Positions 45,755 through 55,791 of a stretch of 64,000 nt of DNA are shown one piece after another. The stretch lies in NCBI RefSeq assembly GCF_019175385.1, contig NC_083339.1, forward strand, positions 46,982,074 through 47,046,073. Reading direction: 5' to 3'. Position 1 is the first letter of the stretch. Every line of letters begins with the position of its first letter. The notes below the pieces were generated by a model. The model was not told the DNA's origin. It saw only the letters and a program-made list of their open reading frames with translations, and ran no database searches. Both the position numbers and the translations under genes were made by a program. The DNA is from Lycium barbarum. Lineage: Eukaryota > Streptophyta > Magnoliopsida > Solanales > Solanaceae.

Positions 45755-47800
45755 GAAATATGGACAGATGCTTGTGAACGTAGCTTCCAAGAGTTGAAGG
45801 GTAGATTTACTTCTGCCCCAGTCTTGACACTTCTAGAGGGATTGGAAGGATATGTTGTCTATTGCGATGCTTCAGGTGTTGGGCTAGGTTTTGTATTGAT
45901 GCAACATGGTAAAGTGATTGCATATGCTTCAAGGCAATTGCGGAAACATGAGTAGAATTATTCAACCTATGATTTAGAATTGGCCGCAGTGGTTCATGCG
46001 TTAAAGATATGGAGACATTATTTATATGGTGTCGATGTGGATATTTATACAGATCATAAGAGTCTACAGTATATCTTTAAGCAGAAAGAGCTGAATTTAC
46101 GGCAACGACGATGGTTGGAATTGCTAAAGAATTATGATGTGGATATCTTGTATCACCCCGGAAAGGAAAATGTTGTGGCTGATGCTCTTAGCCGTAGATC
46201 GATGGGAAGTTTATGTGATGTACGACCAGAAAAAAGAAAAATAGCCCGTGAGCTCCAGCAGCTAACTAGCCTAGGAGTTTGAGTAGTGGACTCAGGTAGC
46301 AGGGGAGCTACTATTTAGAATTCAGCAGTCTCGTCGCTAGTAGCAGAAGTGAAAGAACGACAATACGAAGATTCCATGCTAATGCAGTACAGAGATACAC
46401 TCCCTCAGAAAGAGGAGTCATCATTTGATATATCAGAAGATGGAGTTCTTCGATGAAGAGGCAGATTATGTGTTCCCAATGTGGCAGGTCTACGCCACCA
46501 GATTTTGAGAGAAGCTCATTGTTCCCGTTATTCTGTCCACCTCGGAGCGACGAAAATGTATCATGACCTTAAGTCTATATATTGGTGGAATGGAATGAAG
46601 AAAGACATAGCGGGATTCGTAGCTCAATGTCCCAATTGTCAACAAGTGAAAATCGAGCATCAAAAGCCGGGTGGTTTGTTGCAAGCTATAGAAATCCCAA
46701 CTCGGAAGTGGGAAGTGATTAACATGGACTTCATTTCAGGTTTACCCCGTTCTCGACGTAAGTATGATTCCATATGGGTGATTGTGGATAGACTCACCAA
46801 GTCAGCTCATTTCTTACCAGTCAGAACGACGTATGCGGCAGAAGATTATGCAACACTTTATCTTAAAGAGATAGTGAGACTCCATGGTGTTCCAGTATCT
46901 ATTATCTCCGACAGAGGGACTCAGTTTACAGCTAATTTTTGGAAGTCTTTCCAAGAGGGTCTAGGTACCCAAGTGAGCCTTAGCACGACATTTCACGCAC
47001 AGAACGATGGGCAAGCTGAACGCACCATTCAGACTCTTGAGGATATGTTGCGGGCATGTACGATAGATTTTGGAGAAAATTGGGATGACCATTTGCCACT
47101 CATTGAGTTTACTTACAATAACAGTTACCATTCTAGCATTCAAATGGCACCGTATGAAGCTTTATATGGGCAAAAGTGTAGATCCCCAATTGGGTGGTTT
47201 GAAACAGGAGAGACTAGATTGATAGGGCCGACTTGGTCCAGCAAGCCATAGAGAAAGTCAAGCTCATACAAGATCGGTTGTTAGTAGCCCAAAGTCGTCA
47301 AAAGTCCTATGCGGATAATCGTCGAAGAGACTTAGAGTTCCAAGTGGAAGATGGGGTATTCTTGAAACTGTTACCAATGAAGGGTGTAATGAGATTTGGA
47401 AAAAAAGGGGAAACTTAGTCCCCGATACATTGGGCCTTATGAGATTGTGCGCAAAGTGGGCAAAGTGGCCTATGAGTTAGATCTACCCCCGGATTTGGAG
47501 TCAGTCCATCCAGTTTTTCATGTTTCGATGCTTCGAAAATGTGTTGGACATCCTACTACGATCGTGCCAATAAGTGATGTGCAAGTGACAGAAAAGTTGA
47601 CTTATGAAGAAGTGCCCATTGCCATACTAGATAGGCAAGTACAGAGGCTTAGAAACAAAAAGGTTGTCTTAGTTAAGGTTTTATGGAGAAGCAGTAAATG
47701 AGAAGAGATGACATGGGAAGCGAAAGAAAGTATACGATCCAGATACCCGCATTTATTCCAACCCCCAGAAGAAATTCAAGATGAAACGCTAAAGATATGA
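45755..47800 (+). pseudogene. pol: Element G unit 1 pol (RNase H, integrase, chromodomain)
   Basis: Starts at [18 protein letters not shown], just after the RT thumb, and covers RNase H ([16 protein letters not shown]), integrase (RYSVHLGATKMYHD, CPNCQQVK, NMDFISGLP, ISDRGTQFT, GQAERTI) and the chromodomain-like tail. Lesions: TAG near 45953, TGA at 46280 (shared with unit 2), TAG at 46316 (shared with unit 2 and B), TGA near 46453, one base lost near 47229, the shared +1 G near 47408, and TGA at 47699. The integrase catalytic residues D, D and E are all still readable. Confidence 0.92.
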
Positions 47801-47966
47801 CGTATATATACTTACTTTTCATGCTTTTGGTCGTGTGTGGCCATAGATATGTTGATATTGTGATGTAGCCCTGTGAGGAAATGATATTATGGGTTGTTTA
47901 GACAAGTTGTTAGTGCCAAATTACAGGGGAAACTCTGGCAAAATTTTCGCAGGATCCCGAGTGTTT

Positions 47967-48002
47967 AACATTCGAGGACGAATGTTCTTAAGGGGGGAAG
48001 AA
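47967..48002 (+). promoter_or_regulatory. Element G unit 1 pre-PPT palindrome and PPT
   Basis: The perfect inverted repeat AACATTCG-AGGA-CGAATGTT (47967-47986), then CTTAAGGGGGGAAGAA. About 30 bp upstream is ACAGGGGAAACTCTGGC. Confidence 0.88.
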
Positions 48003-49647
48003 TGTTACACCTCGGAAAATTTTCCGTTGGTACGCAAGTGAATGATCTAGTGAGGAATACGAGTATACGATATTTCAATGAGTATGAAATGACATGGATG
48101 ACCCTAAGTAAGATTTCAAAGGCGATTGCAATAAGAGATAGGTTATGCCCCATGATGACTAACTATAGATTCTAAAAACGTGGAAAGTTGCAGATTTGCA
48201 CTTTGGCCAGTTGAACGTAAAATGAAATACGGACCATAAAGTAGTATACGGCCCGTAAACTACCATGTCGTATTTTGACTTCCAAAACTTCAACTTTCTG
48301 TCAAATGTCCAAATGGTTAAATACGACTTGGAATACGGACCGTAAATTGGAATACGGCCCGTAAACTATGATCATAAATCACCATGATCCCCAACATACT
48401 TTCTGGTTATGTTATGCTTAAATACGCCTACAGAATACGGACCGTAAACTGGAATACGGCCCGTAAACTGAGTTTACGACCACTGTGCACTTTCGACGAT
48501 TGTTCATTTCATTTCAGATCAGATTTTTGGTTATTAAAAAGGGGACCAAATTTATTATTTCATTTCATTTCACTACTATATGACACCCCTTCTCTCTAAA
48601 ACATCTCTCTACATATACTTCATAAAAATTCAAGGATATTTGGTGATCAACAACATAAACTAAGTGAATCAAGTATAAGAAAACCCATTAAAGGTCATTC
48701 AAGTCAAGAAATCCCAATGGAGATAAACTTAGGTTTTGCTCAAGTAGAGTATTATCAACCAAGGCTTGTTCCTACAACCTCTAAGGTAATATTTATGATA
48801 TTTCTATATGTTTAAGGTATTTAAGAGTGGAAATACTTGGATTGTAGAAAGGTATGGCAAAATGGGTCATGAATGTGGAATAGTGCCATTTTGTGAATTG
48901 AGTTACGAGTCTTGATGCATTGAGATGTAAAAATGTTATAAATGATGTTGAGAACATGAGACGAGCAATGTACGTGAATGGACATAGTCGTGTGTTATAG
49001 CCATGGATATGAGTAATTGAAAGCAAATTAAGAAATGTGGATAATGCGGATGAATAATGACTATTGCTATGGTATTGTGAATGTATTATTGACGTTTGGG
49101 AGTTGATATACATTATGGAGGGATGTCATATAAATAAAGGAGATGCTGTCCAATTTTCTCTAGTTTTAGTCATATATGCTAGCTATCGATTCAAATGATA
49201 GTATGACTTTAATGAAGGTAGAAACGCTAGCATTGGAGGAGAAAGCGCAAGTGTAGAATAGGTGAACGGAAAAGGTATGTGAGGCCAACCCTTCTTTCAT
49301 AAGGCATGGTTCTTTGGCCAATCATCTAAATCTTCTACGAGCTTATGATATTCTCCAAATGCTTGTATCTTCAAAGCTACTAAGCTTATGATTCTCGATA
49401 TGTTACGCTTGTACTAAGTTCCTCGTTTGACGAGTAGGCCTATTAAGGTAAATGTGATGAACGACGATGATAGTATAATGATGTTGGTGACGATTATGAT
49501 AATAATGTAAATAGTAAAGATGCTTATGAGCTATTATGTATATGTGTCTATGTATGACTATTATGGAACCCCGAGTTTATGAGGCCGGGTAAGATATGTA
49601 AATAAGTATGTATATGATTACGTAACGCGCGCACACCTCTGCAGATG

Positions 49648-49744
49648 GTACGGATAACCCTGACGCCTTGGTAGGGCCAGGTAGACGTAACCCTGAAGCC
49701 TTGGTAGGGCCAGGTATGAGTAACCTTGAGCCTTGGTTGGCCAA
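49648..49744 (+). repeat. 33-bp tandem repeat in G LTR (three units)
   Basis: Units of 33, 33 and 31 bp with GTAACCCTGAAGCCTTGG and TAGGGCCAG, at 49648, 49681 and 49714. Same array at 57430-57526 and, reversed, near 58790-58860 in I. Confidence 0.85.
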
Positions 49745-50089
49745 GTATGTGTGAAACACCGATCCTGGATGGTCGGGTATGCATATAAATGCTATGTATA
49801 TGATATGATTATGTATATGATATGGATACGAATATGAATACGAACATGATATAATATGAATGCGAATAAGGGTATGTATGCGAACATGAGTACAGATGTG
49901 GAACGGATACGGATGTGGATGTATGTACGTAAATACGCATTAGAAATGGAAAGATCCTATGTAAGGCAAGTAAGTGTGTATGACGATGATACTACCATCT
50001 CCCATCTTGTGCTATTTTTCATGTTGTTCATTATGTTTCTATATTGATGTTGATCATGCTTTGCATACTCAGTACATTCTTCGTATTGA

Positions 50090-50109
50090 CGTCCTTTTGT
50101 TTGTGGACG
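50090..50109 (+). promoter_or_regulatory. Conserved LTR hairpin (G middle LTR)
   Basis: CGTCC-TTTTGTTTGT-GGACG, embedded in a block (CATACTCAGTACAT ... CATGCCCGCAGG) conserved in A, C, D, E, F, G and I. Other families have CCCCC/GGGGG in the stem. It probably lies in R or U5. Confidence 0.6.
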
Positions 50110-50578
50110 CTGCGTCATGCCCGCAGGGGCACAGGTAGACAGACTTGATTCGTAGCTACATTCTCAGAGACTACATAGCAGAGCTCCAATTCATTCGGAG
50201 CTACAACTTTTGGGTACTTATTCTTTTGTGTATACAATCATGGGCATAGCGGGGTCCTGTCCCACTTATCTGATATGTTATACTCTTCTTAGAGGCTCGT
50301 AGACATGTGAATACGGTTAGATGTGTCTGGCCTTGTCGGCCTATATTTTTTGTATATCTTTTTGATAGCCTTGTCGGCTCATGTACATTGACGTGGTATA
50401 GGTGCCAACCATGAAATGAAAGCATTGTCGTCCAATGGGACTAGCATGAATGATGAACAGGAATGTATGTTTAATCATGTGGCTCACCTAGATGTAAGTA
50501 TAAGTGTAAGCCAAGGGGTGCCCGGGCGGGCTAGCACCGGGCGCTCGTCGCGGCCCCAAAGACGGGTCGTGACAAAAG

Positions 50579-50590
50579 TGGTATCAGAGC
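50579..50590 (+). other. Primer binding site, element G unit 2
   Basis: TGGTATCAGAGC, a perfect tRNA-iMet match, 4 bases after TGACA. Confidence 0.93.
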
Positions 50591-50643
50591 AGTTCAGTCC
50601 TAGGGTGTGTGTACGAGCCGTGTCTAGTAGGGTCTTGGTTATG

Positions 50644-50663
50644 GGTGTGTTGCGCGCCACACT
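50644..50663 (+). promoter_or_regulatory. Dimer-initiation-like leader hairpin, element G
   Basis: GGTGTG-TT-GCGCGC-CACACT, 65 nt after the PBS start. Confidence 0.7.
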
Positions 50664-50784
50664 TATAAACAAGAAGCTGCGGACATTATAGGAATGAATG
50701 ACCTTCTTTCTTCATAAGAATCATGCGATAGAGCTATGATATAAGAAATTCTCGTCCCTTAATAGTGTGTTGTGTATTTCAGAG

Positions 50785-52110
50785 ATGCCTATAAAGAGAA
50801 AGGCTACAACAGCCCAAAAGGGAACGACGGTGGCAGAAAACCGGGCTGAAAAAGCACCGCCACCGGTAGTAGAGGAAAGTGAGTCCCAGAGTGCAGCTCA
50901 ATCTTAGTCCTCCCGTTCAGCACCTATATTAGAGGAGCGTGCGGGAGCCTCAGCCCCAGCTCCAGCACCTCCAGCTCCTCCACCTGATGCTTCAAGCCAA
51001 GATGTGAAAGAGGCCATACATTTGCTTACCCAGTTGGTTGCTGCCCAGACTCAGTGGCAAAGTACAGGGCAAGGTGACAGGGCTGTTAGTGCAGGATCTC
51101 GTGACTTCATTACTTTGAACCCTCCGGAATTCTTTGGGTCAATGCCAGAAGAGGAACCTCAGGACTTCATTGATGGTATGTTGAGGATGCTTTGATTGAT
51201 ACATGTTTCGGACACCGAGTCGGTGGAGCTAGCGTCGTATAGATTGAGAGATGTCTCAATCCAAAGGTACACAGTTTGGATGGCTTCACAGGGAGCCAAT
51301 ACACCTCCCCCGGTATGGCAAGAGTTTGTTGATGCTTTCCTCCGACACTATATGCCTCCAGAAGTTCGGCGAGCTAGGGCCGATAAATTCTTGAATTTGA
51401 GGCAAGGTAGCATGAGTGCTCTAGAGTATAGTCTCCGCTTCAATTCTTTGGCTAGGTATGCTTCGGCCATGGTAGCGGACATGGGCGACGGGGTACACCG
51501 ATTTGTGAAAGGCCTAGGGCTGCATTTGATTGATAGGTGTTTGACTGCGTCCCTTCAGGACAATATGGATATTGCACGCATTCAGGCTCATGCTCAGAAC
51601 CTAGAAGAAAGTTTACAGCAACAGAGAAGTGAACGCGAGCAAGATAGGGGTCATAGCAAGATGACCAGATCTTCAGGCCCGATGAGTGAGTTTAGAGGTG
51701 GGCATAGATCGCAGATTTCTAGGCACTCAGGCTATTCTATGACTAGTGCACTTCCACGGTTTTCAGGCCAGAGATTCGATAGACCTCCTCCTTCCGGGAC
51801 GAGTCAGAGTTATTCAGGGTCTCACTTTAGAGATGATTCAGGTCAGGCAAGGCCACCCGCACCACAATGTTCCCAGTGTGGGAAGTTGCATTGGGGTCGA
51901 TGCCGGTTGGGTTCAGATGTTTGCTATTCATGTGGTCGACCAGGCCATATCATGCGTGATTGCCCCTCAGTTCATGGTAGAGGTAGGACCCAGCCTTCAA
52001 GGTCGGTAGCCGGATCTTCAGCGTCTGTACGCCCTATGGGGCCAGGTTCATATGCGCCAGTCGGCCACGGTAGAGGCAGAGGGAGAGTTCCTAGTTTTGG
52101 CGGTCTTTAG
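50785..52110 (+). pseudogene. gag: Element G unit 2 gag
   Basis: From ATG 50785 (MPIKRKATTAQKG), two bases after TTTCAG. In-frame stops are TAG at codon 41 (50905, shared with B), TGA at about 51193 (a CGA codon in relatives) and TAG at 52108 (CAG in B). Capsid is readable at 51004-51560, followed by a charged helical linker (LEESLQQQRSEREQDRGH) and a Ser/Gly/Arg-rich stretch. CSQCGKLHWGRC precedes the intact CCHC knuckle CYSCGRPGHIMRDC (51922-51963). It is the most complete gag in the window. Confidence 0.92.
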
Positions 52111-55100
52111 CACCGTGTTTATGCTTTCGCTGGACGCCAAGATCTCGAGTCTTCCCCTGATGTGGTTACATGTATATTATCGGTATTTTCTCATGATGTA
52201 TATGCTTTGATTGATCCGGGCTTCACATTTTCATATGTTACTCCGTATGTTGCGGGTCGATTTAGAGTCGAGTCGGAATCGATTAAACCTTTTGAGGTGT
52301 CTACACCCGTTGGTGAATCGGTAATAGCTAGCCGAGTGTATAGAAATTGTGTAATTGTGATTTGTGATCGTCGTACCATGATTGATTTGCATGAGCTAGA
52401 ATTGGTGGATTTTGATGTTATTATGGGCATGGATTGGTTGACTTCTTGTTTTGCCAATGTTGATTGTAGAATGAAAATGGTTCGTTTCCAATTTCCAGGA
52501 GAACTAGTCTTAGAATGGAAAGGGAATACGGCGTCACCAAAAGGTAGGTTTATTTCCTATCTAAAGGCAAGGAAAATGATCAAAAAAGGCTGCATTTACC
52601 ATCTTGTCTGGGTTCAAGATATAGAAGCTGAATCGCCGACTCTTCAGTCAGTTCCCGTAGTAAATGAATTTCCGGATGTGTTCCCGGAAGAGCTTCCAAG
52701 CCTTCCTCCCGAATGGGAGATTGATTTTGCCATTGATGTACTGCCAGGCACTAAGCCCATATCTATTCCTCCTTATAGAATGGCTCCCGCAGAATTGAAA
52801 GAGTTGAAGGAGCAATTGAAGGACTTGCTTGAAAAAGGCTTTATTAGGCCTAGTTCATCCCCGTGGGGAGCACCCGTATTGTTTGTCCGAAAGAAAGATG
52901 GTTCTTTGAGAATGTGCCTTGATTATCGACAATTGAATAAGGTGACGATTAAGAACAAATATCCTCTTCCGAGGATTGATGATTTATTTGACCAATTGCA
53001 AGGTGCCAAATGGTTTTCAAAGATTGATCTAAGGTCCGGGTATCACCAAGTGAGAGTTAGGGAGAAAGATATCCCTAAGCCAGCCTTTAGAACAAGATAT
53101 GGTCATTTTGAGTTCCGGGTAATGTCGTTTGGGCTAACTAATGCGCCGGCGGTATTTATGGATTTGATGAATAATGTGTTTAGGCCCTTTCTGGATTTAT
53201 TTGTGATCATATTTATCGACGACATCTTGGTATATTCTAGATCCGAGGCAGAACATGCGGATCATTGCGTACTATCCTTGGAGTTCTTCGAGCTCGAGAA
53301 TTATTTGCAAAATTTTCCAAATGTGAGTTTTGGTTGAACTCAGTGGCATTTCTGGGCCATATTGTGGCAGCCGATGGTATTCGAGTGGATAGTCAAAAGA
53401 TTGAGGCCGTGAAAACTTGGCCAAGGCCCACAACTGCTACGGAGGTTCGTAGCTTTCTGGGCTTAGCAGGTTATTACAGGAGATTCATTGTGGGTTTTTC
53501 TTCTATTTCTGCACCGATCACAAAGTTGACCCAGAAATCGGCACAGTTTCAAAGGACAGATGCTTGTGAACGTAGCTTCCAAGAGTTGAAGGGTAGATTG
53601 ACTTCTGCCCCAGTCTTGACACTTCCAGAGGGATTGGAAGGATATGTTGTCTATTGCGATGCTTCAGGTTTTGGGATAGGTTTTGTATTGATGCAACATG
53701 GTAAAGTGATTGCGTATGCTTCAAGGCAATTGCGGAAACATGAGCAGAATTATCCAACCCATGATTTAGAATTGGCCGCAGTGGTTTATTCGTTAAAGAT
53801 ATGGAGACATTATTTATATGGTGTCGATGTGGATAATTATACAGATCATAAGAGTCTACAGTATATCTTTAAGCAGAAAGAGCTGAATTTACGGCAACGA
53901 CGATGGTTGGAATTGCTAAAAGATTATGATGTGGATATCTTGTATCACCCCGGGAAGGCAAAAGTTGTGGCTGATGCTCTTAGCCGTAGATCGATGGGAA
54001 TTTTATGTGATGTACGACCAGAAAAGAGAAAAATAGCCCGTGAGCTCCAGCAGCTAGCTAGCCTAGGAGTTTGAGTAGTGGACTCAGGTAGCAGGGGAGC
54101 TACTATTTAGAATTCAGCAGTCTCGTCGCTAGTAGCAGAAGTGAAAGAACGACAATACGAAGATTCCATGCTAATGCAGTACAGAGATACACTCCCTCAG
54201 AAAGAGGAGTCATCATTTGATATCTCAGAAGATGGAGTTCTTCGATGTAGAGGCAGATTATGTGTTCCCAATGTGGCAGGTCTACGCCACCAGATTTTGA
54301 GAGAAGCTCATTGTTCCCGTTATTCTGTCCACCCCGGAGCGACGAAAATGTATCATGACCTTAAGTCTATATATTGGTGGAATGGAATGAATAAAGACAT
54401 AGCGGGATTCGTAGCTCAATGTCCCAATTTTCAACAAGTGAAAATCGAGCATCAAAAGCCGGGTGGTTTGTTGCAAGCTATAGAAATCCCAACTTGGAAG
54501 TGGGAAGTGATTAACATGGACTTCATTTCAGGTTTACCCCGTTCTCGACGTAAGTATGATTCCATATGGGTGATTGTGGATAGGCTCACCAAGTCAGCTC
54601 ATTTCTTACCAGTCAGAACGACGTATGCGGCAGAAGATTATGCAACACTTTATCTTAAAAAGGTAGTGAGACTCCATGGTGTTCCAGTATCTTTTATGTT
54701 CGACAGAGGGACTCAGTTTACAACCAATTTTTGGAAGTCTTTCCAAGAGGGTCTAGGGACCTAAGTGAGCCTTAGCACGGCATTTCACCCGCAGACCGAT
54801 GGGCAAGCTGAACGCACCATTCAGACTCTTGAGGATATGTTGCGGGCATGTATGATAGATTTTGGAGAAAATTGGGATGACCATTTGCCACTCATTGAGT
54901 TTACTTACAATAAAGGTTACCATTCTAGCATTCAAATGGCACCGTATGAAACTTTATATGGGCGAAAGTATCGATCCCCAATTGGGTGGTTTGAAACAGG
55001 AGAGACTAGATTGATAGGGCCAGACTTGGTCCAGCAAGCCATAGATAAAGTCAAGCTCATACAAGATCGGTTGTTAGCAGCCCAAAGTCGTCTAAAGTCC

Positions 55101-55593
55101 TATGCGGATAATCGTCGAAGAGACTTAGAGTTCCAAGTGGAAGATTGGGTATTCTTGAAAGTGTCACCAATGAAGGGTGTAATGATATTTTGCAAAAAAG
55201 GGGAAACTTAGTCCCCGATACATTGGGCCTTATGAGATTGTGCGCAATGTGGGCAAAGTGGCCTATAAGTTAGATCTACCCCCGGATTTGTAGTCAGTCC
55301 ATCCAGTTTTTCATTTTTCGATGCTTCAAAAATGTGTTGGAGATCCTACTACGATCGTTCCAATAAGTGATGTGCAAGTGACAGAAAAGTTGACTTATGA
55401 AGAAATGCTCATTGCCATACTAGATAGGCAAGTACGGAGGCTTAGAAACAAAAAGGTGGCCTCAGTTAAGGTTCTATGGAGAAGCAGTAAACGAGAAGAG
55501 ATGACATGGGAAGCGAAAGAAAGTATGCGATCCAGATACCCTCATTTATTCCAACCTCCAGAAGAAATTCAAGATGAAACGCTAACGATATGA
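52111..55593 (+). pseudogene. pol: Element G unit 2 pol (PR-RT-RNaseH-IN-chromodomain)
   Basis: Protease ([23 protein letters not shown]) and RT ([13 protein letters not shown] 53212-53223) share one frame, 52162-53337. A one-base loss near 53263 shifts into the frame 53265-54074 with the RT end and RNase H ([16 protein letters not shown]). TGA 54072 and TAG near 54107 precede integrase (54141-54764; RYSVHPGATKMYHD; CPNF for CPNC; NMDFISGLP; FDRGTQFT). TAA 54762 and the core Glu (GQAERTI) follow, then the shared +1 G near 55201. The chromodomain-like tail is in frame 55321-55593, with one TAG near 55292. Fewer lesions than A or E. Confidence 0.93.
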
Positions 55594-55755
55594 GGTATAT
55601 ATACTTACTTTTCATGCTTTTGGTCGTGTGTGGCCATAGATATGTTGACATTTGTAGCACTGTGAGGCAATGATATTATGGGTTGTTGTGACAAGTTGGT
55701 AGTCCCAAATTACTGGGGAAACTCTGGCGAAATTTTCGCAGGATCCTGAGTGTTA

Positions 55756-55791
55756 AACATTCGAGGACGAACGTTCTTAAGGGGGGAAGAA
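55756..55791 (+). promoter_or_regulatory. Element G unit 2 pre-PPT palindrome and PPT
   Basis: AACATTCG-AGGA-CGAACGTT (one mismatch), then CTTAAGGGGGGAAGAA up to the third LTR. Confidence 0.87.

Larger units (their letters stand above)
48003..50574 (+). repeat. Element G middle LTR, 2572 bp, intact
   Basis: TGTTACACC...GGGTCGTGACA; shared by both units (PPT on its left, PBS on its right). Holds TACGG/CCGTA clusters (48227-48472), donor-like CTAAG/GTAATA (GT 48786), core motif (49139-49151), AAAG/GTATGT (GT 49275), a 33-bp tandem repeat (49648-49744) and the hairpin CGTCC/GGACG (50090-50109). Very similar to the third LTR by eye. Confidence 0.95.

Noticed and set aside
47396..47418. Programmed -1 frameshift at the A6-7/G4 run before the chromodomain
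   Set aside because: The frames require a +1 (or -2) shift, not -1, and A and D lack the extra G. Shared mutation is the simpler reading, though readthrough remains open.
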